This document shows, one piece after another, positions 43,278 through 51,350 of a DNA stretch of 64,000 nt. The stretch lies in assembly GCA_902385255.1 (NCBI GenBank), contig CABMEV010000005.1, forward strand, positions 1 to 64,000, in the 5' to 3' direction. Under the pieces are notes generated by a model. That model saw only the letters and a list, made by a program, of their open reading frames with translations. It was not told the DNA's origin and made no database searches. Position numbers and translations under genes: made by a program. This stretch comes from Candidatus Tiddalikarchaeum anstoanum. GTDB taxonomy: Archaea > Nanobdellota > Nanobdellia > Tiddalikarchaeales > Tiddalikarchaeaceae. The first letter of the stretch is position 1; the number at the start of each line of letters is the position of its first letter.

Positions 43278-43703
43278 TTATTCGAATATTATTGTATTTA
43301 GTCCGAATATTTTCGCTTTCGTTACTAAGTGTTCTGTTTCCAACTGTTTTGTGTATTTTTCTTTTGATAATGTGTATTCCACGTTTATTGTGAGAAGCTT
43401 ATGTTCTTTTTTTGTGAATGATACTTTGCAGAAGTCAAAGTCTGAGTATAGTGTAATATCTGACGCTGTTGACTCCACTTCGAGTTTTAGCTCGGTTTCC
43501 AGTGTTCCTAGTTTTGAGATGTTTATTATTTTCGACCCTATGCTGAATGTGTCTTCAATACTTATTGGTGTGTAGAAAATGTCGTCTAGTTCTTTCTCAG
43601 CATCGCTGTCTTTTTGTTTGTAGAATTTGTCGTAGCTTTCCTTGTCTACTTGTATTAGCGCATCTACTGGTCTTATGAAGTAAAACTCTATTGATGTATT
43701 CAT
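43278..43703 (-). CDS. Unrecognised beta-rich protein (141 aa)
   Basis: The sequence is dominated by short beta strands (SIEFYFIRPVDALIQVD, LGTLETELKLEVEST, HKLLTINVEYTLSKEK) with acidic turns. There is no membrane segment, cysteine cluster or known motif. It lies between the DUF357 gene upstream and another unknown downstream, all on the minus strand with 40-50 base gaps. It is probably cytosolic. Confidence 0.55.
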   Translation of the reverse strand: MNTSIEFYFIRPVDALIQVDKESYDKFYKQKDSDAEKELDDIFYTPISIEDTFSIGSKIINISKLGTLETELKLEVESTASDITLYSDFDFCKVSFTKKEHKLLTINVEYTLSKEKYTKQLETEHLVTKAKIFGLNTIIFE

Positions 43704-43749
43704 TGAATATTCTAGTTTTTTGGGGAAAAAATCTTGGTTATAAATATTG

Positions 43750-44031
43750 CTATTTTGTGAAGTAGTCTTTCAAGTCATTGTCTAATAGTTCGAATACGTC
43801 TAGCCTTAGTCCCGCGTCTATGTAAGCCCATGATATCATTAGTGCCTCGAATGCCTGAACGAGCTTTTTCTTTTCGAAGAAGTGTTTCGAGTCGCTGAAG
43901 TACGCGAATGCCAGGTCGAACAAGTCCTTGAACTCCTTCTCCTTTAACTCAGTCCTTATATTAGCAAAGACTTTCTCCATGGTAGCAGTGTGCTTGACTA
44001 TCTGCTCAGTCAATTCATCTTCAGCTTTCAT
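43750..44031 (-). CDS. DUF357-family archaeal protein (93 aa)
   Basis: This is a small all-helical protein. The C-terminal segment AFEALMISWAYIDAGLRLDV with the preceding FAYFSDSKHFFEKKKLVQ matches the DUF357 pattern common in archaea (alternating Tyr/Phe helix hairpin, conserved YIDAG). Function of the family is unknown. It is the first of three minus-strand genes and ends the housekeeping block before the protease region. Confidence 0.7.
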   Translation of the reverse strand: MKAEDELTEQIVKHTATMEKVFANIRTELKEKEFKDLFDLAFAYFSDSKHFFEKKKLVQAFEALMISWAYIDAGLRLDVFELLDNDLKDYFTK

Positions 44032-44049
44032 ATTTTTTTTATCATCTCC

Positions 44050-45786
44050 TTAATCGTTTATTGTTTGTTCGTTGTCTGTTTCGTTATATTCTTGTATTAT
44101 ATTGTCTGGGTCTGTTTTTGCTGTGATTGTGTAACTCCCTGCACTTGGGTATTCGTATTCTGCTATAATAAATATTTTTTCAATAGCAGTTAAGTTAATC
44201 ATTTTTGTGCTGTTAATTAATGTTTGTCCGCTTACGTTAAATTGCCAGTAAATGTTGCTCTGGTTATTGGTATTATTATTTTCTATTAAGAAACTGAATA
44301 CGCGATACGTATTGCCTGTGCTGTTCATAATTGACAAGTTAAACAATTTAACATTATTGCTAAGTACTTGTGTAATATTTGCTATTGTGTTGCTTGACTG
44401 TCTTGTTAAGTCCCTGTCTGTCGCGCTTGCATTTACTGTGTAATTGCCGATAGCGTTGTACTCGTGCTCTACGTATATGAATATACTTTCTGACTGGTTA
44501 AGATTAATATTTTCACTGCTGGTTGCACTATCACTGTCTCCAAAAGTAGTAGTCCATGATATGTTGTTAATCGGCGTATAATAATTAGTTATGTTAAAAT
44601 TAAACACTCGGCTGCCAAGACAACTATCGCACAAAATGCTTAAATTGCTAATACTGAAATCTTTATTCACTTGGACCAGTAAGGACTGCCAATTACTAAT
44701 ATCAAACGAATTATTCGATGATACATTCACAGTATAATCACCAATATTGTCATACTCGTGCTCGACAAAAACCCAGACATCCTCAAAACCGTCAAGGTTA
44801 ATAGTTTGTGTATTAATAATAGACTCGTTATCACCGAAACTAATATTCCAATTAAAATTATTCATAGTCTCGTTTAAATTATTAAAAACAGTGAAACTAA
44901 ACAAGTTATACTTGCTATCAGAACGAAAAATATCAGTATCCCAAACTACAACATCATGAATACTAGACATAACGCTACGATACGCATCTATTCTGGGGAA
45001 AGTCAGTTTAGACAAAGGGTCATAAACACTAACACCAGTACGCATCATAATACTACGAATATCAAAAGGAGTAAGTGAATTATTAGCCTGCTTCATCAAA
45101 GCAGCCACGCCAGCAACATGAGGAGCAGCCATAGAAGTACCAGAACAAATCATATATTCTCCAAGACATGTACAACCATAATGGCAAGTATCTATAGACC
45201 ACCTAGTCGAACTTATACTATCTCCTGGAGCAAAAATATTCAACAAACTATTACGGTTTGAGTAAGAAGTTATCAAATCACTTTTATCAGTTGCACCAAC
45301 AGACATAGCTCCCGATGCGCAAGCAGGTCTCCTAATACCATTAAGACTTCCGTTATTTCCAGAAGAAACTGAAACAAATATTCCATCATTATATGCATTA
45401 TTCACTTTCGTTACTTCACCTTCAACTGAATCACAAGTATTATTATAAATCTCGTCATTTGCATTCAAACTTGTAGAAATAATTGAAATATTATAATCAT
45501 CTTTTTTCAGAGTACACCATTCTATTCCTTTAGCAAAATCATCACTCCATACATTTCCATCAGAGTCTATAACTCTAACAACAATAATTTTAGAATTAGG
45601 TGCAACACCTTTAATAGTACCGTTCGCAGACACGATTCCTGCAACGTGAGTCCCATGACCCGTCCCATCCATTGCGTTATCATCTTCAGTATCTCCATTA
45701 GGACAGCACTCCTCACCACTGTTGCCGTAACAGAAACATTTTTGAGCAATTACTTTACCAACAAGACTAGGTATTGAACTATTCAC
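44050..45786 (-). CDS. Subtilisin-like protease, C-terminal part after frameshift (catalytic His/Ser plus three beta domains)
   Basis: The frame continues the S8 protease encoded just upstream, but one base is missing between GAT and CTGGAGTG near 45791, where DTGV should be encoded. The first usable codon is the GTG at 45786. It carries the His motif GHGTHVAGIV near residues 43-52 and the Ser motif GTSMAAPHVAGVAAL near 217-231, with several cysteine pairs between. From about residue 290 there are three repeats of a CARDB/PKD-like domain (each ending with VEHEY, GxYTV and Asn-rich turns). If the frame were restored the protein would be about 787 aa. Confidence 0.8.
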   Translation of the reverse strand: MNSSIPSLVGKVIAQKCFCYGNSGEECCPNGDTEDDNAMDGTGHGTHVAGIVSANGTIKGVAPNSKIIVVRVIDSDGNVWSDDFAKGIEWCTLKKDDYNISIISTSLNANDEIYNNTCDSVEGEVTKVNNAYNDGIFVSVSSGNNGSLNGIRRPACASGAMSVGATDKSDLITSYSNRNSLLNIFAPGDSISSTRWSIDTCHYGCTCLGEYMICSGTSMAAPHVAGVAALMKQANNSLTPFDIRSIMMRTGVSVYDPLSKLTFPRIDAYRSVMSSIHDVVVWDTDIFRSDSKYNLFSFTVFNNLNETMNNFNWNISFGDNESIINTQTINLDGFEDVWVFVEHEYDNIGDYTVNVSSNNSFDISNWQSLLVQVNKDFSISNLSILCDSCLGSRVFNFNITNYYTPINNISWTTTFGDSDSATSSENINLNQSESIFIYVEHEYNAIGNYTVNASATDRDLTRQSSNTIANITQVLSNNVKLFNLSIMNSTGNTYRVFSFLIENNNTNNQSNIYWQFNVSGQTLINSTKMINLTAIEKIFIIAEYEYPSAGSYTITAKTDPDNIIQEYNETDNEQTIND

Positions 45787-46412
45787 TCCAGATCAACTAA
45801 ACAAATAACTTGGTTTTTGCCTGTAATATTAACACCATTAATATTCAAATTCCATACATCATCAGCATTTATTAGCGACACACTTCCAGCTAACTCTTCC
45901 TGCATCCTTCGCACCAGAGTAACCTTTTCCACAAAATCACTGCTTAAAATATCCAATAATCCTCTTTCTGTAACATAACCGGAAAAAGACGGGTCAAGCT
46001 CAAAAATGCGAACAACCTTAAAATTATCATAAGATAAAAAAGGCGAAATTTTGCTCTGCAATTCAGCAACTTGTGCTTTTATTGTGTTTTTATCGTTAGA
46101 AGAGTAATCAATGCTAGAACTCTTAAGAGCCACAAAAACCCTTACAGATTCCTGTTTACTTAAACTTTCAACTACTGCAAATTCTACTTTTGAAAAGTCA
46201 ATATTTGCAAATGTAGTCTTAACACATATATTATTAATTAAAGTAAAATTCTCATCGCAACTTATATTAACAAAAGTTTCATTGATAGAAATGTTCGATA
46301 AATAAGAATTATTAACAAGAGTATCATTTAAACCATAAACTTTTGATATTAATAAGATGAAACATAATGATAACACAAAAAGAATTGTTAAATATTCTAT
46401 TTTTATTATCAT
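45783..46412 (-). CDS. Subtilisin-like protease, N-terminal part (signal, propeptide, catalytic Asp)
   Basis: The 209-aa product has a signal peptide (LTILFVLSLCFILLISKVYG), a Cys/Asn-rich spacer, and an I9-type propeptide (VRVFVALKSSSIDYSS, SPFLSYDNFKVVRIFELDPS, FSGYVTERGLLDIL). It then enters the mature domain (INADDVWNLNINGVNITGKN, VICLVD) and stops after VDLE. The catalytic strand should continue as D-T-G-V, which is found in another frame. It is either a broken gene, a sequencing error, or a protein made by frameshifting. Its start overlaps the stop of the upstream gene. Confidence 0.75.
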   Translation of the reverse strand: MIIKIEYLTILFVLSLCFILLISKVYGLNDTLVNNSYLSNISINETFVNISCDENFTLINNICVKTTFANIDFSKVEFAVVESLSKQESVRVFVALKSSSIDYSSNDKNTIKAQVAELQSKISPFLSYDNFKVVRIFELDPSFSGYVTERGLLDILSSDFVEKVTLVRRMQEELAGSVSLINADDVWNLNINGVNITGKNQVICLVDLE

Positions 46413-46831
46413 TATTGTTCACCATAGCAATATTCTACTCTAAGGCATGACAGGTTAGGGCACATATTACTATTACCAAAAACTGCAAGCAGTTTCTGGT
46501 TGTCGGTAAAAAACATATAATATGCATATTCTGGTTCGCCACCCGAATTACAAAGACCTTGTGGATCATAAGTAAAAAAATAAGTGGCTTGTTTAACCGA
46601 ACTGCAAGAAGTATTATATCTATAATAGAAAGACACATTTTCAAGATTGTCAAACTTTCCGCCAACCCAATCACAATCGCGAGTGCTTACTTTGAATTTC
46701 TCAGTAATCCAGTTACTAGCTATATCTCTTGGATTCTTCATAAAAGAAATAATAATTAAACTAGATGCAACTAAAGTTATTACACTTATTAATATTATTA
46801 TATTCTTCTTAGTGTAAAATGTGTGTTTCAT
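46412..46831 (-). CDS. Small secreted single-TM protein (139 aa)
   Basis: Residues 9-30 (NIIILISVITLVASSLIIISF) form one helix after a basic start; the exposed domain has seven cysteines (two of them in CSSVKQ and NMCPNLSC), so it is probably disulfide-bonded outside. No family is recognised. It is coupled to both neighbours by TAATG overlaps, within the protease unit, and may be a partner or substrate of the protease. Confidence 0.6.
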   Translation of the reverse strand: MKHTFYTKKNIIILISVITLVASSLIIISFMKNPRDIASNWITEKFKVSTRDCDWVGGKFDNLENVSFYYRYNTSCSSVKQATYFFTYDPQGLCNSGGEPEYAYYMFFTDNQKLLAVFGNSNMCPNLSCLRVEYCYGEQ

Positions 46832-47445
46832 TAATTTTCACCCACTCTTGTAACAAAAACTGAAAATCCATTAAAAATTCCAAATTTGTGTCTTAATAAG
46901 AATTCATTATTAAAAAGAGTTGATAAAATAGTATCTTCAAATTTATCAAAATATTCTGCTCTTGACCTATAAATCTGTCTATTTAAACCAATATTTGAAG
47001 TTAAACTTAATCTGCTTGCATCTGCTAGTCTTACTATAATAGGGGTCCAATTATTAAAACTAAGCTCATAAACAACTATTGGATCAACATCCACATAAGA
47101 TAAGTTTAATAAACATATACTATTAACACAGTGGTAACCTTCCTGACAAGTTATATTATTGCAGGAATTACTTTCAACAAAGGTTTGATTTTGCTGGGTT
47201 ACGTTAAACTCAGTGATATTCTGACAAGTACTATTAATTGACATATTTTCTTGACATGTAATATTTGAAAAAATTTGAATGTTTTCAGAATTATTAAATG
47301 TATAATTAGTTGCAAGAACAGGCTCAAATAGAGAAAATAAAATTATCATACATAGAAAAGTTACTAACTTATTATCAAATAAAGTATTAAAAAAAGTAAA
47401 GTCAATTTTAATACGCTTTGGAATCTTTATTTTAATAGTTACCAT
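46831..47445 (-). CDS. Stand-alone I9-like propeptide protein, subtilase paralog remnant (204 aa)
   Basis: The ATG at 47445 is supported by AGGAGGAG just upstream and a TAATG overlap. After a basic start and helix (VTFLCMIILFSLFEPVLA) come an Asn/Cys-rich spacer and then an I9-type fold (TPIIVRLADASRLSL, FDKFEDTILSTL, FLLRHKFGIFNGFSVFVT). The protein stops exactly where a subtilase catalytic domain would begin. The spacer (CQEGYHCVNSIC) resembles that of the protease at 45783. It could be a free inhibitor or chaperone of that protease, or a truncated gene. Confidence 0.65.
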   Translation of the reverse strand: MVTIKIKIPKRIKIDFTFFNTLFDNKLVTFLCMIILFSLFEPVLATNYTFNNSENIQIFSNITCQENMSINSTCQNITEFNVTQQNQTFVESNSCNNITCQEGYHCVNSICLLNLSYVDVDPIVVYELSFNNWTPIIVRLADASRLSLTSNIGLNRQIYRSRAEYFDKFEDTILSTLFNNEFLLRHKFGIFNGFSVFVTRVGEN

Positions 47446-47834
47446 TAATGCTCTCCTCCTATTGGCACTGAACATGTATTTCCATTGCAAAAAGGTGAAT
47501 ATACATTAAATTCACTGTTATTTACTGGTCCAATAATTAATTCCCACAAAGGTAAATATCTTTTATTTATTCCAATAATTGCTCCATCAGAAGCATGAAA
47601 GACCGCAATACATTCATTATCAGAAGAACAACCTAAAATTCTATGCCAATCAATACGTTCTTCTTCGGTTATAGAACATACTGTACTCCAACAAAATTGA
47701 ATTCTTTTAATTGAATTAATATCTATATATAAATAATAACCCAAAACCCCAACTAAAATTAAACAACCAAGTACTCCAATTGTAATCAACCAATTCTTAT
47801 TTTCTTTTATCAAACTGTTTTGTTTTTTGTTCAT
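47445..47834 (-). CDS. Small secreted single-TM protein (129 aa)
   Basis: One N-terminal helix (WLITIGVLGCLILVGVLGYYLY) follows a basic tail. The exposed part has paired cysteines (FCWSTVCS, GCSSDNECIA, FCNGNTCS), the same topology as the 139-aa gene downstream. It is the first gene of the TAATG-coupled protease set, with an AT-rich promoter-like stretch before it. No domain is recognised. Confidence 0.6.
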   Translation of the reverse strand: MNKKQNSLIKENKNWLITIGVLGCLILVGVLGYYLYIDINSIKRIQFCWSTVCSITEEERIDWHRILGCSSDNECIAVFHASDGAIIGINKRYLPLWELIIGPVNNSEFNVYSPFCNGNTCSVPIGGEH

Positions 47835-47860
47835 TTCTTTTTTTTCACCTCTTTTCTTCT

Positions 47861-48775
47861 TTAGATTTTTGTTTGGTTTATTAGGTTGCTTACTGTGTTT
47901 GTGATATTTGTTGGTGTCCTGTTTTCTCCTTCCCAGATGTAGACCGCAGAAGTTATATCATTCATGTTTGAATAATTTTCTCCAGTTGTTACGTAGTTGA
48001 ACGCCCATAATTGATTATTAGTCTTTACAACTCTGTCAAAACTATTCATATTCTGATCACCTGTTTTATACCTGATATATACTTTCTGGTTAGGATAAGT
48101 TGCAATATTAGACCCGAGAATCGAACTATGTATACCCTCCTCGATTGCAGCACTGCCAGCAGCTTCATCAGCAACAGGGTCTCCCACATCATCCCAGTAA
48201 ACATGATGCGACGTCCTAGCATTCCTTAACGCAATAGCACCTATCGTATACGGAGTTACGCCAGTCAACGTGGTAGCATAAAGAATATTATCATACTTAT
48301 CCTGAACAGTGAAAGTTATAGACGTTGAAGTGTCAACATAACTAATATTCATCTTATACCAAGTATCAACAGTCGGATACAATCCAGCACTACTGCCAAT
48401 ATCACCCCACCCTACACCAGCATTATAATACCTGAAACCCTCATTAACATCATAACCCATTAAGATACCAAACCTCGAAACACCACCAGACTGAATATAC
48501 AATAAGCCACCACTATCACCAAGAGAATAATCAAGCTTAACCCAAACAGTGTACACATTACAACCACTACTGCTCCTATTAATACTAGAAACCATATCCT
48601 GATTCAAACCATAAACACCAATCCTAGGAAAAGAAGAATCAACAGTACCCTTACTATTATAAACCAAATTATAACTATCCAAATTACCACCCTCAAAACT
48701 ATCAACAACACAAACACAAAAACCCATATTAATTAATAAAAATAAACCGAACAAACAAAAATACTTACCCAACAC
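47861..48775 (-). CDS. Secreted lectin-like protein (304 aa)
   Basis: It starts at GTG 48775, with AAGGAG a few bases upstream; an overlapping ATG is out of frame. The signal peptide (FCLFGLFLLINMGFCVCVV) is followed by a concanavalin/LamG-like jelly roll (VDSFEGGNLDSYNLVY, FRYYNAGVGWGDI, YPTVDTWYKMNISYV, HHVYWDDVGDP). This pattern is common in archaeal exoproteins that bind sugars. It is probably the first or separate gene of the protease region, with a TATA-like ACTATATATTAAAC upstream. Confidence 0.65.
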   Translation of the reverse strand: MLGKYFCLFGLFLLINMGFCVCVVDSFEGGNLDSYNLVYNSKGTVDSSFPRIGVYGLNQDMVSSINRSSSGCNVYTVWVKLDYSLGDSGGLLYIQSGGVSRFGILMGYDVNEGFRYYNAGVGWGDIGSSAGLYPTVDTWYKMNISYVDTSTSITFTVQDKYDNILYATTLTGVTPYTIGAIALRNARTSHHVYWDDVGDPVADEAAGSAAIEEGIHSSILGSNIATYPNQKVYIRYKTGDQNMNSFDRVVKTNNQLWAFNYVTTGENYSNMNDITSAVYIWEGENRTPTNITNTVSNLINQTKI

Positions 48776-48829
48776 ATATCAACTCCTTGATTATTTATTA
48801 GTTCAGTTTAATATATAGTTTCTGATATT

Positions 48830-51289
48830 TTAGAAAAATCCTTCCAGTGTTTTCTGCTCTTTGCCTTCAATCTCAGACTCCTTGAAACCCAGCGTCAACA
48901 AGATAGGTTCAACACTCGGAATAAGCTGATTCTTAATATAATAATCATAATCAGGAACCAACCTCTTCTTCAGCGCATTCTCATAAGTGAAAGCCCTATC
49001 ACTGATACTACCTCCGCCCTTAACAATAACGAAACTAATCATGGAACCCTCAACCAAAACATCACCATCAACATTAGCCTTCATAGCAGCACGAACATGA
49101 GGACCCACATTCTCATAACTGCCCACATTCTTAGTCATACGAGTCTTAATAATAAACTTCTGCAAAGGAACAACACCAGACTTAACATCACTAATCGTAT
49201 CCTTCAAAACCTTGACAGCACCGCGAAAATCCTTATCAACCAAAACCTTCTTCAAAGCGCACAGCTGCAAATCCTTGGCAATAACAGCCCAATCCCTGCG
49301 AACAAACTCAAAACCCTTAATTAACAACTCATTATTCTTATCGCACAATGCGTACTTCTTCTTGGCGCCCCTGACACTGCTCTTCTTAAAAACAAAAATA
49401 CCAGACTTGTAAAAACCCTCAAACTTCAACTCCATAACACCAGGAAGACTCTTATTAACCTTCTCGGCAAAAGTCAACGCGTCATCAACATGAGGGGAAG
49501 GCAAAATAAAAAAACAACTATCAGTATCACCATACAACACTTTAAGACCCGAACTCTCCGCCTCCTTCAAAACACCCTGAATATAACTCCTACCCCACGA
49601 AGTAATACTCGCAGCACACTCCATCGAATACCACCTAGACTTAGGAAAACCCAAATAACCATACATCGCATTAGCCAAAATCTTCATAGCATTCTGCCTG
49701 CTGTCCAAAACATTATAATCCAAATCCTTCTTATCCATCTTCTTCAAAATAGTCTTAATACTATTCCTGCGCTCAATCAACTCCTTAACAAGACTCGGAA
49801 TAAAACCAATAGGACTCTTAGCAAAACGGAAAGACAATAATTCGCCGCCAACCAAAATCTCAGGACTCGTATGAACATCACTTCCCTCCGCATTAAGGGT
49901 TGTAGGACACACATTATGAGCAACAATAATAGACGGATACAAACTCCTGAAATCAAACACGGCAATATGCTCGTAAAAACCAGGAACAGGCTCGTAAACA
50001 AAACCACCCTTAAAAGTCCTGGAAACCCTCGCCATCACATCCTTATTAGACGGACTTCTCAAAATAACCTCATTAAAATTCCTAGTCTCCCTCATAATAA
50101 GACTCTCAACAAGCCTGGAATAACTCATCCTGCAAACATCAAAAATTGGAGCACCAACAATCCTAGTCATCTCAAACATCAAAGGAAGAATCTTCAAACT
50201 AAGACGCAAAGTAAGCTTAGCATCAGCCAAACTATAATCTAACAACTCATCAATCTTATGCTCATCCCATAATTTGTACAAATCAGCAACATCAAAACCA
50301 TCCTTCTTATCACCAAGAAGCTCCTCGCAAACAGAATTCAAAGTATAACTATCAGTCTTCAAATAAGAACTCATAGTAGTCTTAATGAAGGGATACAAAT
50401 CCAAATGAACCAAACCCTTGCTCTTAGCAGCAAACTTAGTACCACTCCTAACAAAAGACAAACTTGCACCATCCCATCCAATATCAAAATCCACCCCGCT
50501 CTTCCTCGCACGCTCCTTAAGATAGGGAAAATCGAAATTATCACCATTATAACTAATAACGAAAGCGGGCTTCTCCCTCTTTAAAAGCTCACAAAAAGCG
50601 GCAAGCATCTCACGCTCATCCTTAAATACTTTAGCAAAACCCTTGCCTGAAACCTTCCACGTTAAGACACCTGACTCGCCGCTGCTTAAAGCGTAACTAA
50701 TCATAGTAATAGGATGAACCTTAACATCACTCACGCCGCCAGGATTATAAGTCTCAATATCAAAACATAAAAGAGGATAAGGAGCAGGCTCAGCCAAATC
50801 ACTGGACAAATTAAACGCCTTAACATGAAAATCAACACCATTAATCTTGTTAAGCTCCTCGCCGACAACCACAACCTTAGAAAGAGGAACAAGCTTCTTA
50901 TCAAATAAGTACTTCATATAAGTCTTAACATCATCATCGAACGTGGACAAGACGCCGTCAATATCCAAGACACCCTTACTTAACGGCTTCAAAGAATCAA
51001 CACTATTACACGTAACCTTCAACAACGAACTAAGCTTGCCAAGAATCTTCCTCTCCACCTTCTCAACACGAGTAACAAAAAACTCCTCCTCGCCATCCCT
51101 AATCTTAAAAGATGAAAGAGCACTAACAACTCTCCCAATATCAGCCTTAACTGAAGGCTGCACTATGAAATAAGGAGCGTACGAATCATCCCTGACAATA
51201 ACCCTCTTCTTATCCTCGGTAAAACCATACAAGACAACGCCATTACCCTCCATGGCTACATCTGTAATGCTGAAAGTTAAAGTAATCAT
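48830..51289 (-). CDS. polB: Family-B DNA polymerase (819 aa)
   Basis: The start is the ATG at 51289 (MITLTFSITDVAMEGNG, the typical archaeal PolB beginning); in-frame sequence upstream is not conserved-looking and runs into the divergent promoter. The exonuclease motifs are CFDIETYNPGG (about residue 180), ISYNGDNFDFPYL (about 245) and YSLADAKLT (about 350). Polymerase motifs A (DFRSLYPSII), B (NAMYGYLGF) and C (YGDTDSCFF) are intact, as is the thumb KKKYALCD region. It ends with a PIP-box-like QKTLEGFF. It is the replicative or repair polymerase, divergent from the NFACT gene. Confidence 0.93.
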   Translation of the reverse strand: MITLTFSITDVAMEGNGVVLYGFTEDKKRVIVRDDSYAPYFIVQPSVKADIGRVVSALSSFKIRDGEEEFFVTRVEKVERKILGKLSSLLKVTCNSVDSLKPLSKGVLDIDGVLSTFDDDVKTYMKYLFDKKLVPLSKVVVVGEELNKINGVDFHVKAFNLSSDLAEPAPYPLLCFDIETYNPGGVSDVKVHPITMISYALSSGESGVLTWKVSGKGFAKVFKDEREMLAAFCELLKREKPAFVISYNGDNFDFPYLKERARKSGVDFDIGWDGASLSFVRSGTKFAAKSKGLVHLDLYPFIKTTMSSYLKTDSYTLNSVCEELLGDKKDGFDVADLYKLWDEHKIDELLDYSLADAKLTLRLSLKILPLMFEMTRIVGAPIFDVCRMSYSRLVESLIMRETRNFNEVILRSPSNKDVMARVSRTFKGGFVYEPVPGFYEHIAVFDFRSLYPSIIVAHNVCPTTLNAEGSDVHTSPEILVGGELLSFRFAKSPIGFIPSLVKELIERRNSIKTILKKMDKKDLDYNVLDSRQNAMKILANAMYGYLGFPKSRWYSMECAASITSWGRSYIQGVLKEAESSGLKVLYGDTDSCFFILPSPHVDDALTFAEKVNKSLPGVMELKFEGFYKSGIFVFKKSSVRGAKKKYALCDKNNELLIKGFEFVRRDWAVIAKDLQLCALKKVLVDKDFRGAVKVLKDTISDVKSGVVPLQKFIIKTRMTKNVGSYENVGPHVRAAMKANVDGDVLVEGSMISFVIVKGGGSISDRAFTYENALKKRLVPDYDYYIKNQLIPSVEPILLTLGFKESEIEGKEQKTLEGFF

Positions 51290-51350
51290 AATCCTTAATT
51301 TGTTGTAAAACCAGTTAAGTATAAAAGTCTTTATTTTCATATAACTAAAC
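51290..51350. promoter_or_regulatory. Divergent promoter between PolB and NFACT genes
   Basis: GTATAAAAGTC (about 51318-51328) is a plus-strand TATA box about 25 bases before the GTG at 51351, predicting a leaderless message. Read on the other strand, ACTTTTATAC in the same place can direct PolB transcription. One TATA-like element thus appears shared by both directions. Confidence 0.45.

Noticed and set aside
49871-50242. Plus-strand open frame of 123 aa.
   Set aside because: It is antisense to the PolB catalytic region and is basic low-complexity sequence.
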